A stretch of 44,396 nt of DNA from Saprospiraceae bacterium (GCA_021299835.1 JAJTER010000008.1:1-44396); one strand, 5' to 3'; counted from the first letter of the stretch, positions 15,572-24,671 are shown. The notes: generated by a model not told the origin, from the letters alone. Program-made: numbers and translations.

Positions 15572-16345
15572 ATGAAAATGAATAAAATGATTTTCCTTTC
15601 GTTAGGATTATTTTCGTTTGTAATGCTCGGCGCACAAGGTAAGGGAGGAAGAATATTATATGAAGTAACGGTTAATATTCATCGTAATTTACCTCCTGAA
15701 AGAGCTGAGGAAATGAAAAAATTTGTACCAGAATTCCAGGTGTCAAATTTAGAATTGCTTTTTAATGAAACCATGTCTCTTTGTAAGAATGCGGAGAAAC
15801 AACCTGAAGCACCTCCCGCAGCTACAGAACAAGAGGGAATGATGAGGAGATTTATGATGCGTCGTTCTGCTAATGTCGTGTTTAGAAATTTAAAGGAAAA
15901 ACGTTCTATTGAACAGACTGATTTCATGGATAAGACCTTTCTAATATCTGATGAAACGGAAAAAATGGCCTGGAAAATTACAGGGGAACAGAAAATGATT
16001 AATGGTTATCTGGCCATTGGCGCTTCTTACCAAGATTCATTGATGGGTAGAGAACGTCGCATAAAAGCGTATTTCACGCCAACGATTCCAATTAGTGCTG
16101 GCCCACAAACTTACGCGGGTCTTCCTGGATTGGTTATTATGGTCGATATTAATGAAGGAGCTCAAACCTTGATTGCAAAGGAAATTACCCTGGATCCTGC
16201 TTTATCTGCTGGAATTGTAGAGCCTGATAAGGGTAAATTGGTTACCCGTAAAGAATACAATGCGATTGTGGCGGAGAGAATGAAAGAAATGGGAGCTAAT
16301 GGTCAAGGTGGCTTCCAAATAAGAATGAGTGGTCCCCGTAATTAA
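15572..16345 (+). CDS. GLPGLI family protein
   Basis: A 257-residue exported protein with an N-terminal signal peptide (MNKMIFLSLGLFSFVMLGAQ). It carries the diagnostic family motif as TYAGLPGLVIMVDI near residue 180, plus the upstream W-K-I-TGE stretch (MAWKITGEQKMINGY). GLPGLI proteins are abundant in Bacteroidota, are often encoded beside outer-membrane beta-barrel receptors, and have no settled function. Here a large receptor of that type lies 1 kb away (17372-20164), on the other strand, with one gene between. The residues after the motif end in a Gly/Met-containing tail. A bidirectional terminator follows. Confidence 0.9.
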   Translation: MKMNKMIFLSLGLFSFVMLGAQGKGGRILYEVTVNIHRNLPPERAEEMKKFVPEFQVSNLELLFNETMSLCKNAEKQPEAPPAATEQEGMMRRFMMRRSANVVFRNLKEKRSIEQTDFMDKTFLISDETEKMAWKITGEQKMINGYLAIGASYQDSLMGRERRIKAYFTPTIPISAGPQTYAGLPGLVIMVDINEGAQTLIAKEITLDPALSAGIVEPDKGKLVTRKEYNAIVAERMKEMGANGQGGFQIRMSGPRN

Positions 16346-16354
16346 ATGAATCTT

Positions 16355-16406
16355 ATTAAATGCTAATTATCGAAGAAAGCCTTGTCTTCCATAATTAGCA
16401 TTTAAT
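16355..16406. terminator. Bidirectional hairpin between convergent genes
   Basis: A perfect 15-bp inverted repeat, ATTAAATGCTAATTA (16355-16369) with its complement at 16392-16406, plus an inner GAAGA/TCTTC pair. It separates the GLPGLI gene from the minus-strand gene ending at 16412 and can serve both. Confidence 0.8.
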
Positions 16407-16411
16407 TAGGT

Positions 16412-17227
16412 CTAAAGCATTCTTCCCTGGCTTTTATTAAAAGCGTCAACTTCAGGGTTTTCTGCAGCGAATCTGGCTGCTTCTTTGACTCTTCCCTCTT
16501 TGAACGCTGCTTCTCCTTCCGCCCGGCTAAGCGCAAGTTCAACCTCCCCTTTTTTAACTACCTCAGCTAAAGCAAAGAAACGAGATCGGATATTGTCCAT
16601 TGAAATAAATGGTGCTATGGGATTTGGAATATTCTTTTCATCCAAAAAAGTACTAAAATCTCTGACACTTTCAGAAATAATCTGATTTTGAGAATCATCA
16701 AATGGAGTAGTTTCATCAAACGGAAAAGTTTCTGCTTCTTCTGCTAAGGTCCCAAAAAAACCTTCTGCCGCACTTTTAACGGTAACAGGTATTTTGAGTT
16801 TACCTATGCCACTTTCCGCAAAAGAAAAACTATGCATTGCGAATTTATTTTTATCGCCCATAATAGCACCTGTTGCTGCTCCTGACATGTGATCTGCAAC
16901 AGCCAAGCCGCCAGATAAGGCAGCCCCTGCTTTGGCAATTCTTGGTGCGTTTCTTGCCACTGAACCAAGCGCTCTACCTAACATTAACTGGGCTACACCC
17001 TCGTTTTGAATTTTTTGAGCCCTGGCGTCGCTCATAGATTTTAACTGAGTTAATTTTCCGTGATGATTACTTTGATCAGCTGCCGTTTTTATCCGGATTA
17101 ATTGTTGAGTATCTGCATGATTTTGTAAGCCATCAATACTTTTAGGTTGAATAGTATTTGCATGATTTGCAATGCCTAATTTATTCTTATTTAACTCTTT
17201 GGCAGTAATCGAAGCACGCATTCCCAT
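16412..17227 (-). CDS. Candidate contractile-injection or secreted cargo-like protein
   Basis: A 271-residue protein with no signal peptide. The first 80 residues hold imperfect repeats of about 15-20 residues (GIANHANTIQ, GLQNHADTQQ, KTAADQSNHHG, LKSMSDARAQ) that end in NEGVAQLML. That arrangement resembles the QLQ-x-MAD-x-SPQ repeats at the start of proteins linked to extracellular contractile injection systems in Bacteroidota. A Gly/Ala-rich hydrophobic stretch follows (about 99-124: KAGAALSGGLAVADHMSG, AATGAIMG). The C-terminal 140 residues are helical, without a motif I recognise (SFAESGIGKLKIP, DDSQNQIISESVRDF). No injection-system genes and no DUF4157 HExxH motif are visible. The link is therefore a guess from the N-terminal pattern. 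Confidence 0.55.
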   Translation of the reverse strand: MGMRASITAKELNKNKLGIANHANTIQPKSIDGLQNHADTQQLIRIKTAADQSNHHGKLTQLKSMSDARAQKIQNEGVAQLMLGRALGSVARNAPRIAKAGAALSGGLAVADHMSGAATGAIMGDKNKFAMHSFSFAESGIGKLKIPVTVKSAAEGFFGTLAEEAETFPFDETTPFDDSQNQIISESVRDFSTFLDEKNIPNPIAPFISMDNIRSRFFALAEVVKKGEVELALSRAEGEAAFKEGRVKEAARFAAENPEVDAFNKSQGRML

Positions 17228-17295
17228 TCATTTTAATTTAAAGTTTAAAAGTAATTTAAATTTAATAAATTAAACCTAAATAATCAATTTTCCCT

Positions 17296-17340
17296 AATAA
17301 AAAATAGGTTCCCTGTTATAAAAATCAGGAAACCTATTTT
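17296..17340 (-). terminator. Terminator after the TonB-dependent-type receptor
   Basis: On the minus strand, AAAATAGGTTTCCTG (17340-17326) pairs with CAGGGAACCTATTTT (17315-17301), with one mismatch, followed by a T-rich tail to 17296. It ends the receptor transcript before the next gene on the same strand. Confidence 0.8.
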
Positions 17341-17371
17341 GATAAATTATATAGTTATATTTCAAAAATAC

Positions 17372-20164
17372 TTATCTCATAAACATACGCATTCCTCCCG
17401 CTGGCATGCCCATTTGATTTCCTCCCATTCCTTTTAATGTGTAAGTGAAGCTCAACATGAAATACCGTCCTAAGGATCTGATTTGCTCATCGGAAGTGTA
17501 ATTGAAATCGGCATTACGACTAATGCCCGTATTTTTATTCAACATGTCAATAGCCGCTAATTTTAATTCACCGCGTTTATCTTTCAAAACGAATACAGAA
17601 AGTCCTGAATTCCAGATTGGAATGGCCTGGTTGAATCCTGCGCTCAATCCTGAGTAAATCTCATAATCTAAATTAGTAGAAAGATTAATCGCCTTTTTGA
17701 ATAGCGGAATATTTATATTGGCGGTGTAGGTTTTTACGCTAAACGATCTCGCGTTTTGAGTAGCTATAGAATAGGAGGTGTTTGAATTACGCCAATCCAT
17801 TCCAATTTGCCAGTCAAATAAGTCCTTTTTCTGATTTTCAATGGAAATTCCTCCGGAAATATTAGTTGAATTAGTGGTACTCAAAGCACCGTTAATATAA
17901 GTTAATCCCTGGTTCATCACAATGCCTGCATTACTGTTGATTCTTAATTTCAAGGGCTTGATACGCGTGCCAAAATTAGCGCGTGTCGATATATTTAAGT
18001 CGTTCGCCACGTTTTCCGGGCGGGTAGTGGTGATGTATCGATCATCGATAACCTGCGTATTCCTGATTTTATTTTGCGTGTAACCTATGTTCGAAAATAT
18101 AAAAAGATTGGTCATTGAAAACTGATTGAAGCTAAAGAATCTGACGCCCATGTTGTGGCTATATTCAGGTCTCAAATCTGGATTACCTACATATATATTC
18201 AAAGGATTACTATTATCAACCAAGGGTTGAAGTTGAGTCAAAGAGGGTTCCCTTACATTGGTAGAGTAGTCGGCAGATAAATTTTTACCTTTTCCAACTT
18301 CCCAACGCATTCTTACCGCCGGTAAAATATTGGTATATTTCTTTTCAATGTTTTGTTCAGTGAGGATAAGTTCACCGGTTAACAAAGAATATTGGATACT
18401 GGCTCCCGCAGTAAGATTGAATTTTTCTCCAGAAAATCGGTAGTTTCCCCCACCTCTGTGATAATTATAATCAGTAGTATACTTATTACTTAGTTGTGAA
18501 TTAAATTTTTCGAAAGGATTAAGGCCAAAGGCCAGATCATACACTTCCCGAAACTGATTATTATCATTATGGCGATAATCATAATTCATTTCCAGGTATT
18601 GCTTTTTAAACAAAGGTTCAGTGTAGGAAAGCCTAACCCCGTAAGAAATCCGTTCATTATCCTGGGTAAATCTTTGCTTTATAGTATCAATTCTACTTTT
18701 TCCTGCCTTAAAAAAGGTATTTTCCGATAAATTCTCACCAAAATTGCCATCATTATTCAGATTGAATGAAAAATTGGCAGAATAGCTTCTTCCAGGTTTT
18801 GATAATTTTCTTCTGTACAATAAATCGTTAGTTACCTGACTGGCACTACCTTCGCTGGTATTTGTGCGAATATTGCTGTTAGATGGCGAATAATCGGCAT
18901 TAAGCGTTTCCGTTTCACCTTCGTAAAGAGTATTACTGCCTCTGAAAGTAACACGGGAAGTTAATTTAATAGATTGGAAAGAATCGAGTTTATGATCTAA
19001 AACCACATTGAGTCTGTGACTTTGATTTTGGCTATTCTGTTTACTATCTTCTGTATTAAAAAAGGTCCTGTCGGCAAGGAAATTTTCTCTGAAAAGCGTT
19101 CTATCAGTTTGCTTATCCAATAGGGAATAGAAATAACTACCGTTCAATTCTGTTTTATCACTTAAGGTATTCGTATAATTTAAACCACCTGAATAGGTAT
19201 TTGTAAATCCGGTATTGTTTCCATTATTTATAGGACTATCTCCATCGATTTGAACGCCACCACCTCGGGACATACCGCCGGTAAATCCGACATATTCTTC
19301 AAAAGAGAAGCCCTGATTATTGATATTATTGGCCATACCGATAAAAGAAATCTTTTCCTTGGAACCAAATTTATTGAGACTTGCTTTGCCTTGAAATCTG
19401 CCTTCAGATCCAACACCTCCGTTTAAGTTACCAAAACTACCTTTCCGGCTATCTTCTTTTAGGGTAAGATTAATGGTTTTTTCCCTTTGGCCGTCATCGA
19501 CGCCTGTAAATTCAGCCTGGTCTGATTTTTTATCAAAAACCTGAATTTTATCGATGGCACTGGCGGGTAAGTTTTTAGTAGCCATTTTAGGATCACGCCC
19601 GAAAAACTCTTTGCCATCTACTAAAATCCTATTTACGGTTTCACCCTGAGCCTGCACATTTCCCGATCTATCGACCTGCACGCCCGGTAATTTCTTCAAT
19701 AATTCCTCCACATTGGCATTGGGTTGAACCTGAAAAGCGGCAGAATTATATTCCACGGTATCCTTCTTTATGGTCATCGGGTTCCTTTCACCTTCTACCG
19801 TAATTTCATTTAGCAAAGTGCTTTGCGCCTCTAAGGAAACTTTTCCTAAATCTATGGAAGGGCTCGATGTAGAAAATGAGACCGATTTATAAAACGACGT
19901 ATATCCCAGATAGGTGATATTTAACAAGAAATCGCCTAAGCTAATTTTTTCAAATTTAAAGCGACCATCATTTTCAGAGAGGGCGAATTCAACAAGTGTC
20001 GAATCTGTTTTCTTAAGTAACATCACTGTAGCGGAGCTTAGCGCTCCTCCCGTAGAATCAGAAACGACTCCGGTTAATTTACCTATATTTTGTGCGGAAA
20101 GATTTCCACAAAATAGAAGTCCAAGGGTTAGGATAAAAATAATTAATTTTAAGTTCGTTGACAT
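17372..20164 (-). CDS. Outer-membrane beta-barrel receptor with carboxypeptidase-like domain
   Basis: A 930-residue outer-membrane protein of the TonB-dependent-receptor superfamily. The signal peptide ends near LFCGNLSAQ. A carboxypeptidase-regulatory-like domain covers about 27-110 (GKLTGVVSDSTGGALSSATV, then GRFKFEKISLGDF). The plug is about 130-220 (NANVEELLKKLPGVQVDRSG, then VNRILVDGKEFFGRDP). The rest is a barrel whose strands are rich in aromatic residues, and a Gly/Met-rich tail ends the protein (MGMPAGGMRM). This is the Bacteroidota type with a long 'outer membrane protein beta-barrel' region and no obvious TonB box. The ligand is unknown. GLPGLI genes often neighbour such receptors, as here. 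Confidence 0.92.
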   Translation of the reverse strand: MSTNLKLIIFILTLGLLFCGNLSAQNIGKLTGVVSDSTGGALSSATVMLLKKTDSTLVEFALSENDGRFKFEKISLGDFLLNITYLGYTSFYKSVSFSTSSPSIDLGKVSLEAQSTLLNEITVEGERNPMTIKKDTVEYNSAAFQVQPNANVEELLKKLPGVQVDRSGNVQAQGETVNRILVDGKEFFGRDPKMATKNLPASAIDKIQVFDKKSDQAEFTGVDDGQREKTINLTLKEDSRKGSFGNLNGGVGSEGRFQGKASLNKFGSKEKISFIGMANNINNQGFSFEEYVGFTGGMSRGGGVQIDGDSPINNGNNTGFTNTYSGGLNYTNTLSDKTELNGSYFYSLLDKQTDRTLFRENFLADRTFFNTEDSKQNSQNQSHRLNVVLDHKLDSFQSIKLTSRVTFRGSNTLYEGETETLNADYSPSNSNIRTNTSEGSASQVTNDLLYRRKLSKPGRSYSANFSFNLNNDGNFGENLSENTFFKAGKSRIDTIKQRFTQDNERISYGVRLSYTEPLFKKQYLEMNYDYRHNDNNQFREVYDLAFGLNPFEKFNSQLSNKYTTDYNYHRGGGNYRFSGEKFNLTAGASIQYSLLTGELILTEQNIEKKYTNILPAVRMRWEVGKGKNLSADYSTNVREPSLTQLQPLVDNSNPLNIYVGNPDLRPEYSHNMGVRFFSFNQFSMTNLFIFSNIGYTQNKIRNTQVIDDRYITTTRPENVANDLNISTRANFGTRIKPLKLRINSNAGIVMNQGLTYINGALSTTNSTNISGGISIENQKKDLFDWQIGMDWRNSNTSYSIATQNARSFSVKTYTANINIPLFKKAINLSTNLDYEIYSGLSAGFNQAIPIWNSGLSVFVLKDKRGELKLAAIDMLNKNTGISRNADFNYTSDEQIRSLGRYFMLSFTYTLKGMGGNQMGMPAGGMRMFMR

Positions 20165-20333
20165 AGATTTGGTTTAACTTATTTTACGACACAAAGCAAG
20201 TCTATTTATTCTAATTTCCAAATTATTTTAAATCAAAGTGCCAAATAACTCTACGAAAGGACTAAAAACGCCGCTATTTTATTTTTAACGTCATTAATAT
20301 GAAGGGAATCCACTGGAAATAGATAAAATAAAA

Positions 20334-20341
20334 TATATTTG
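20334..20341 (+). promoter_or_regulatory. -7 element of the tRNA-Arg(CCG) promoter
   Basis: TATATTTG, followed by CA, ends 13 bases before the tRNA. No good TTG is seen at the -33 position. The same TATATTTGCA stands before the second tRNA-Arg at 24535. Confidence 0.5.
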
Positions 20342-20354
20342 CAAAATAATTGAA

Positions 20355-20426
20355 GGTCTCGTAGTAGAATGGATACTACGTGGGTCTCCGGAACCCGAGA
20401 TACAGGTTCGATTCCTGTCGAGACCA
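20355..20426 (+). tRNA. tRNA-Arg, anticodon CCG
   Basis: A complete cloverleaf: acceptor GGTCTCG/CGAGACC, D stem GTAG/CTAC, anticodon stem TGGGT/ACCCG with loop CTCCGGA (anticodon CCG, codon CGG), T stem ACAGG/CCTGT with loop TTCGATT, discriminator A. No CCA is encoded. The rest of the gap 20165-20682 is AT-rich; apart from this gene and a TAAATTTG element at 20586-20593 that could be the -7 box of the OmpA gene, I see nothing in it. Confidence 0.97.
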
Positions 20427-20682
20427 CTTGTTGCAGTTAATTGAACATTAAAATATTTTTTATTTATAGTTAGTATTTCAATGCTTAACTTTAAGAATAT
20501 AGTGGTTCTCTATGTAGGACATCAAACAAAATCTTTATTTTTTTAGAAAAAAAGATAGATAGTATTATTTTAACCAAATTATTTATAAATTTGAATTAAT
20601 TTTCATGTGTAAATCAAATGTTTAGCGTGAAAATAAATCTCCCAGATTCTACATTTAGAACCACATCATTAATTTTCGGAGC

Positions 20683-22383
20683 ATGTTAAAGAAAATATTT
20701 TATTCGTTACTTGTCCTTCTAGTAACCAGTTTTGTCGCAAATAGCCAAACTACTGACGATGAAATAATGCCTTGGGATCAACAAGCAAATGGAAAAGACA
20801 AACCAAAGAAGGAAAAGAAAGCACCTAAACCCTCAAAAGAAAAGAACGAGGAGGTTGCACCCCCAATGGAAGCTGAAATGCCTGAAACAGAGAATCCCGA
20901 AGCAGATAAACCTACAGGATACTCTCCTGGTTCTGGTTTCGAAGTTGGCTTAAGAGGTGGTCTCTTTCAGATTTTAGGTGAAGTTAAAAGGGGTGGGCCT
21001 GACTCAGTCGGTGGACTTTCAAATTATGGTTTTGCTGGTAGCCTTAGGTTTGCCTTAGATAATATCTTTTCTCTGCGCGCAGAATTCCTTTACGGAAAGG
21101 CAGCAGGTAATTCCGATGGATTAAATCCTTCGCTTCGTGGTTTCACATCTACCTGGATGTCAGGTTCTATGTGGGGTCTTATAAATCTTAATTCTTTGGC
21201 TTCCGCAGACAAGGAAAAAAAATTGGCCATTAATTTGATGGTCGGTGGTGGCGCAAACTCATCAACAATAAAGAAATTTGGAACTATTATTTCCAGACCA
21301 ACGGAGGCTGAAACTACTATAAGGAAATTTGATTTTTCGAATAATCCTTTTCATGCTGGTGTAGGTCTTAACCTTGCTTACAGGGTTTCTCCCAATCTTA
21401 GCATCGGGCTTGAACATCAAACAATGATGGCTATGGGTGAAAGAAAAGATCTTTTGGATGGATGGGACAACGGCTTAGAAAATCCTACTTCTTCTCAGAC
21501 AGATTATAATGATTATATTGGATTTACCAATCTTAGCTTAAATTATATTATTGGTAATAAAACAGGTGATTCGCCTGCTTTTTGGAATAGCCCGTTAAAA
21601 AATGTAATCAGAGAAATTGAAGGTATTAAAACAAATATAGGAACAGGGGGAAAAATTCCTATTCAAGATACAGATAATGATGGCGTTTTAGATGAATTTG
21701 ATCTGGAATTGAATACGCCTCCCAATGCCTTGGTAGATACACGTGGTCGTACCCTGGACAGTGATAAAGATGGTGTTCCTGATTATTTGGATAAACAACC
21801 TTTTTATGCTCCGCTGGAAGGAGAGCAGGTAGATGCAGATGGTGTTATTGTTAATGGAAATAATACTTCAGGTGGTGCAGGTTCAACAGGCGGAGGAATG
21901 AATCCTCGTCCAGGTGGTAGCGGTGTAACTGAAGCCAGAGTAAAGGAAATAGTGGAACAGGCTTTCCAACAACGTGAAGCAACAGGAGGTGGATCTTATG
22001 GTGGTGGTGCCGTCGTAGAATGGTTTCTTCCTATGATTCATTTCGAAATGTCAAGCAGTAACATCCGTAATTCAGATATTGGAAATCTATCTTCTATTGC
22101 CAGAATGATGAAATCAAATAAGAGTATGAAGTTGTTAGTAATAGGTTACACAGATAAGACGGGTGGGGAAGATATCAACCAAAAACTCTCTTTTCAACGG
22201 GCAAACGCCGCTATTGATTATTTTGTGAATAAACAAGGCATAGCACGTGATAGATTTGTATTAAATTATAAAGGTAAAGATGATAATATCGTGGAGGCAA
22301 ATAGCAGCTTCATGAATCGTCGTGTGGAATTCCAGGTGGCAAAACCTGGTGATTCAGATATGCCCGCTCCTACCGGGAATTAA
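20683..22383 (+). CDS. OmpA-family outer-membrane protein with thrombospondin type-3 repeats
   Basis: A 566-residue exported protein. The signal peptide ends near FVANSQ. A Lys/Pro/Glu-rich linker follows (about 36-80). A beta-barrel of about 85-300 starts at GFEVGLRGGLFQILGE. Calcium-binding type-3 repeats lie at about 326-365 (DTDNDGVLDEFD, DSDKDGVPDYLD), then a Gly-rich stretch. The C-terminal OmpA domain is about 444-556, with the peptidoglycan-binding pattern IGYTDKTGGEDINQKLS, RANAAIDYFV and NRRVEFQV. Such proteins tie the outer membrane to peptidoglycan. It is monocistronic, ending in a strong terminator at 22407-22440. Confidence 0.93.
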   Translation: MLKKIFYSLLVLLVTSFVANSQTTDDEIMPWDQQANGKDKPKKEKKAPKPSKEKNEEVAPPMEAEMPETENPEADKPTGYSPGSGFEVGLRGGLFQILGEVKRGGPDSVGGLSNYGFAGSLRFALDNIFSLRAEFLYGKAAGNSDGLNPSLRGFTSTWMSGSMWGLINLNSLASADKEKKLAINLMVGGGANSSTIKKFGTIISRPTEAETTIRKFDFSNNPFHAGVGLNLAYRVSPNLSIGLEHQTMMAMGERKDLLDGWDNGLENPTSSQTDYNDYIGFTNLSLNYIIGNKTGDSPAFWNSPLKNVIREIEGIKTNIGTGGKIPIQDTDNDGVLDEFDLELNTPPNALVDTRGRTLDSDKDGVPDYLDKQPFYAPLEGEQVDADGVIVNGNNTSGGAGSTGGGMNPRPGGSGVTEARVKEIVEQAFQQREATGGGSYGGGAVVEWFLPMIHFEMSSSNIRNSDIGNLSSIARMMKSNKSMKLLVIGYTDKTGGEDINQKLSFQRANAAIDYFVNKQGIARDRFVLNYKGKDDNIVEANSSFMNRRVEFQVAKPGDSDMPAPTGN

Positions 22384-22406
22384 TCAGGTTAAAAACCTAT
22401 GGAAAA

Positions 22407-22440
22407 AGGAGGCTATCAAAATGATAGCCTCCTTTTTTTT
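22407..22440 (+). terminator. Intrinsic terminator after the OmpA-family gene
   Basis: A perfect 12-bp stem, AGGAGGCTATCA (22407-22418) with its complement at 22422-22433, a 3-base loop, and a T run to 22440. Confidence 0.95.
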
Positions 22441-22442
22441 GG

Positions 22443-22569
22443 CAATATCCTGACCCTCAGGGGTCAGGATATTGAAAAACCGACCCCAGAGGGGTCGCAT
22501 GTTTCTAGCTTTTTGACGCCAGGGGCATAATGGTATATTGGGGAATTTTTGCCGCCAGGGGCATAATGG
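22443..22569. repeat. GC-rich palindromic intergenic repeat cluster, copy B
   Basis: The same repeat family as at 119-311. It holds a perfect 14-bp inverted repeat, CAATATCCTGACCC/GGGTCAGGATATTG, with a 4-base loop (22443-22474); the palindrome CGACCCC-AGA-GGGGTCG followed by CATGT (22481-22497); and two copies of CGCCAGGGGCATAATGG (22517-22533, 22553-22569), the reverse complement of the CCATTATGCCCC unit of copy A. It begins 2 bases after the terminator T run of the OmpA gene. The remaining 22570-22821 is AT-rich; I see nothing certain in it. Confidence 0.88.
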
Positions 22570-22821
22570 GATTTTTAGACAACCTCCTTTTTTGTTTTTT
22601 CTTCCTTTTTTCAATTGGTAAAAATAAAAATATGATTTATTTTTCAAGACATATTAAATAAAAATTGTAAGTATAAAAAATATAAAGTCAATATTTAACG
22701 AGAACATATTATAAATTATTTTACTATAAAGCATTGAATTTCAGTGTTTACAAAGGCTTTTCATTTCTAATTTGGCTTACGATTTGCTTTACCCCACACG
22801 TGAACCGGAATAAACCGTTTC

Positions 22822-24468
22822 ATGCATTCAGGTAAAATGAAACTCATGAAAATTAAAATCTACCTCCTGGCATTATTAATGATTCCCGCGCTAACTATTT
22901 CAGCGCAAAAGGAATCGACGGTTACCCTTGGGCAACTACTGGTTAAATTCAAACCACAAGTAGTTCCGGAAAATTTCATGGTTGGATTTCAAACTTATGC
23001 CAGAGATGGGGGAGGTATCTGGTTAGAAAAAAAATTGAGTAAATCGGCTAATATCAACTTGATTGGCTACGATACATTAACGGTGAATGCGCTAAATTTA
23101 CTGGAGGAAATTAAAAAAGACCCACAGGTTGAATATGCCTGTTTTGACATCTCTGTTCAGTCAAGAGGAGATATGCCGGATGATCCAAATTTAGCGTCAC
23201 AATGGGGTCTGTTTACTATTGGAACAGAGAAAGTGTGGGAATTAACCAAAGGGGGCGTATCTGCATTAGGTGACACCATTGTAGTGGCCATTCTCGACAC
23301 TGGTTTCGATATTAATCATGAAGATTTGAAGGGTAATATCTGGATTAACAAAGGGGAAAAACCTGGTGATAAATTGGATAACGATCAGAATGGCTATATC
23401 GATGATGTCTCAGGATGGAATTTCATACACCAAAATGCCACCCATATTGCCGATAATCACGGTAGCTCTGTAGCGGGTATTATTGGGGCCAAGGGAAACA
23501 ATGGAAAAGGAATTTCAGGAATGAACTGGCATGTTAAATTGATGGTTTTTGAAACTCGGTTGGTAAGCGATATCATTGCCGCTTATGACTACATTATAGA
23601 TCAAAGGGAACGATATAACAGAACCAAAGGGAAGCAGGGGGCTTTTGTGGTTACAACGAATGCCTCATTTGGTGTAAATAAAATAAAGTGTGTGGACCAG
23701 CCTTTGTGGGGTGAAATGTATGACCGTCTTGGTGCTGCGGGTATTTTATCAGCAGCCGGAGCGGCTAATAATCCCTGGAATGTGGATGAAGTGGGGGACA
23801 TGCCTACCACCTGTAAAAGCGATTATTTAATAACCGTTCTGAATACTAATCCTAAAGATGAGCGATACGCCGGATCTGCTTTCGGTGCCGTTTCTATAGA
23901 TATGGGTGCTCCGGGACAGAATTCTTTTTCTACCAGGAATAACAATGAATACGGTGTTTTTCATGGAAATTCTGCCGCATCTCCTCATCTCGCAGGAGCT
24001 ATAGCGCTTCTTTATAGCATTCCCCGTCAGAAACTCGCTGAAGACGCTATGGCCTTTCCGGCACAAACTGCCATGAAAATTAGAAATTTATTGCTAAATA
24101 ATGTCGATAAAGTGCCTTCTCTTGTATCTTTAACCTCCACAGGGGGCAGGCTTAACGTATTTAGCAGTATGTTGAAGTTATTGGAAATCTATCCGGAGAA
24201 GAAGCCCGAGATGCCAACGGGTAAGTTACTGGTTTACCCTAATCCGAGCATAGACGAAATATATGTTGAAATAGCAAAGCCTGAAAATGAAACAGGTCTT
24301 TTATCTATCTATAATGCCATGGGACAACAGGTAAAGCAGATTTTCATGCCAGAGGGAGTGAATAGGGCCAGAGTGATAACAAATGGTTGGAAACCAGGAA
24401 ACTACTGGGTATTCTCTCCAGGCGTTTTTAATATTCAACAGGCTACTTTTATTGTTCAGGGGCAGTAA
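22822..24468 (+). CDS. Secreted subtilisin-like (S8) serine protease with T9SS sorting tail
   Basis: A 548-residue exported protease. The signal peptide ends near LTISAQ; methionines at codons 6 and 9 are also good starts and would give a more usual signal length. The propeptide is about 30-115. The catalytic triad is visible: Asp159 in VVAILDTGFDINH, His213 in DNHGSSVAGIIGA, and Ser384 in HGNSAASPHLAG, a variant of the usual GTSMAxPH. The oxyanion asparagine is in AAGAANNPWNVD. The C-terminal about 75 residues (LLVYPNPS, then LSIYNAMGQQV, closing with PGNYWVFS) form a type A T9SS sorting domain, so the protein should be secreted or attached to the cell surface. It stands alone. Its substrate is unknown. 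Confidence 0.93.
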   Translation: MHSGKMKLMKIKIYLLALLMIPALTISAQKESTVTLGQLLVKFKPQVVPENFMVGFQTYARDGGGIWLEKKLSKSANINLIGYDTLTVNALNLLEEIKKDPQVEYACFDISVQSRGDMPDDPNLASQWGLFTIGTEKVWELTKGGVSALGDTIVVAILDTGFDINHEDLKGNIWINKGEKPGDKLDNDQNGYIDDVSGWNFIHQNATHIADNHGSSVAGIIGAKGNNGKGISGMNWHVKLMVFETRLVSDIIAAYDYIIDQRERYNRTKGKQGAFVVTTNASFGVNKIKCVDQPLWGEMYDRLGAAGILSAAGAANNPWNVDEVGDMPTTCKSDYLITVLNTNPKDERYAGSAFGAVSIDMGAPGQNSFSTRNNNEYGVFHGNSAASPHLAGAIALLYSIPRQKLAEDAMAFPAQTAMKIRNLLLNNVDKVPSLVSLTSTGGRLNVFSSMLKLLEIYPEKKPEMPTGKLLVYPNPSIDEIYVEIAKPENETGLLSIYNAMGQQVKQIFMPEGVNRARVITNGWKPGNYWVFSPGVFNIQQATFIVQGQ

Positions 24469-24534
24469 AAGGTTTTCTCTGAATATTTTATTACCTAAAT
24501 TTGTATTTTTCTTTTAGAAAATAAAAAAACGGTT

Positions 24535-24542
24535 TATATTTG
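24535..24542 (+). promoter_or_regulatory. -7 element before tRNA-Arg(ACG) and the ribosomal genes
   Basis: TATATTTG followed by CA, 22 bases before the tRNA. It is the same sequence as before the other tRNA-Arg. It is likely to drive tRNA, rpmB, rpmG and DUF4295 together, because no terminator lies between them. Confidence 0.5.
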
Positions 24543-24564
24543 CAACCGCTAAAGCAAATGGCAA

Positions 24565-24638
24565 GGCTCCGTAGCTTAATTGGATAGAGCATCTGACTAC
24601 GGATCAGAAGGTTTCAAGTTCGAGTCTTGACGGAGTCA
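24565..24638 (+). tRNA. tRNA-Arg, anticodon ACG
   Basis: A cloverleaf with acceptor GGCTCCG/CGGAGTC (one G-T pair), D stem GCTT/GAGC, anticodon stem TCTGA/TCAGA with loop CTACGGA (anticodon ACG, read as ICG after deamination, codons CGU/CGC/CGA), and TTCGAGT T loop. Discriminator A; CCA is not encoded. It lies 33 bases before rpmB without a terminator, so the two are probably cotranscribed. Confidence 0.96.
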
Positions 24639-24671
24639 CTCTTTTTTGCAGAGCTTTAAATAAATGCAATT

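Noticed and set aside
22384-22647. Open frame on the minus strand across the palindromic repeats
   Set aside because: It is a translation of the terminator and repeat cluster B; the peptide only repeats the DNA repeat.
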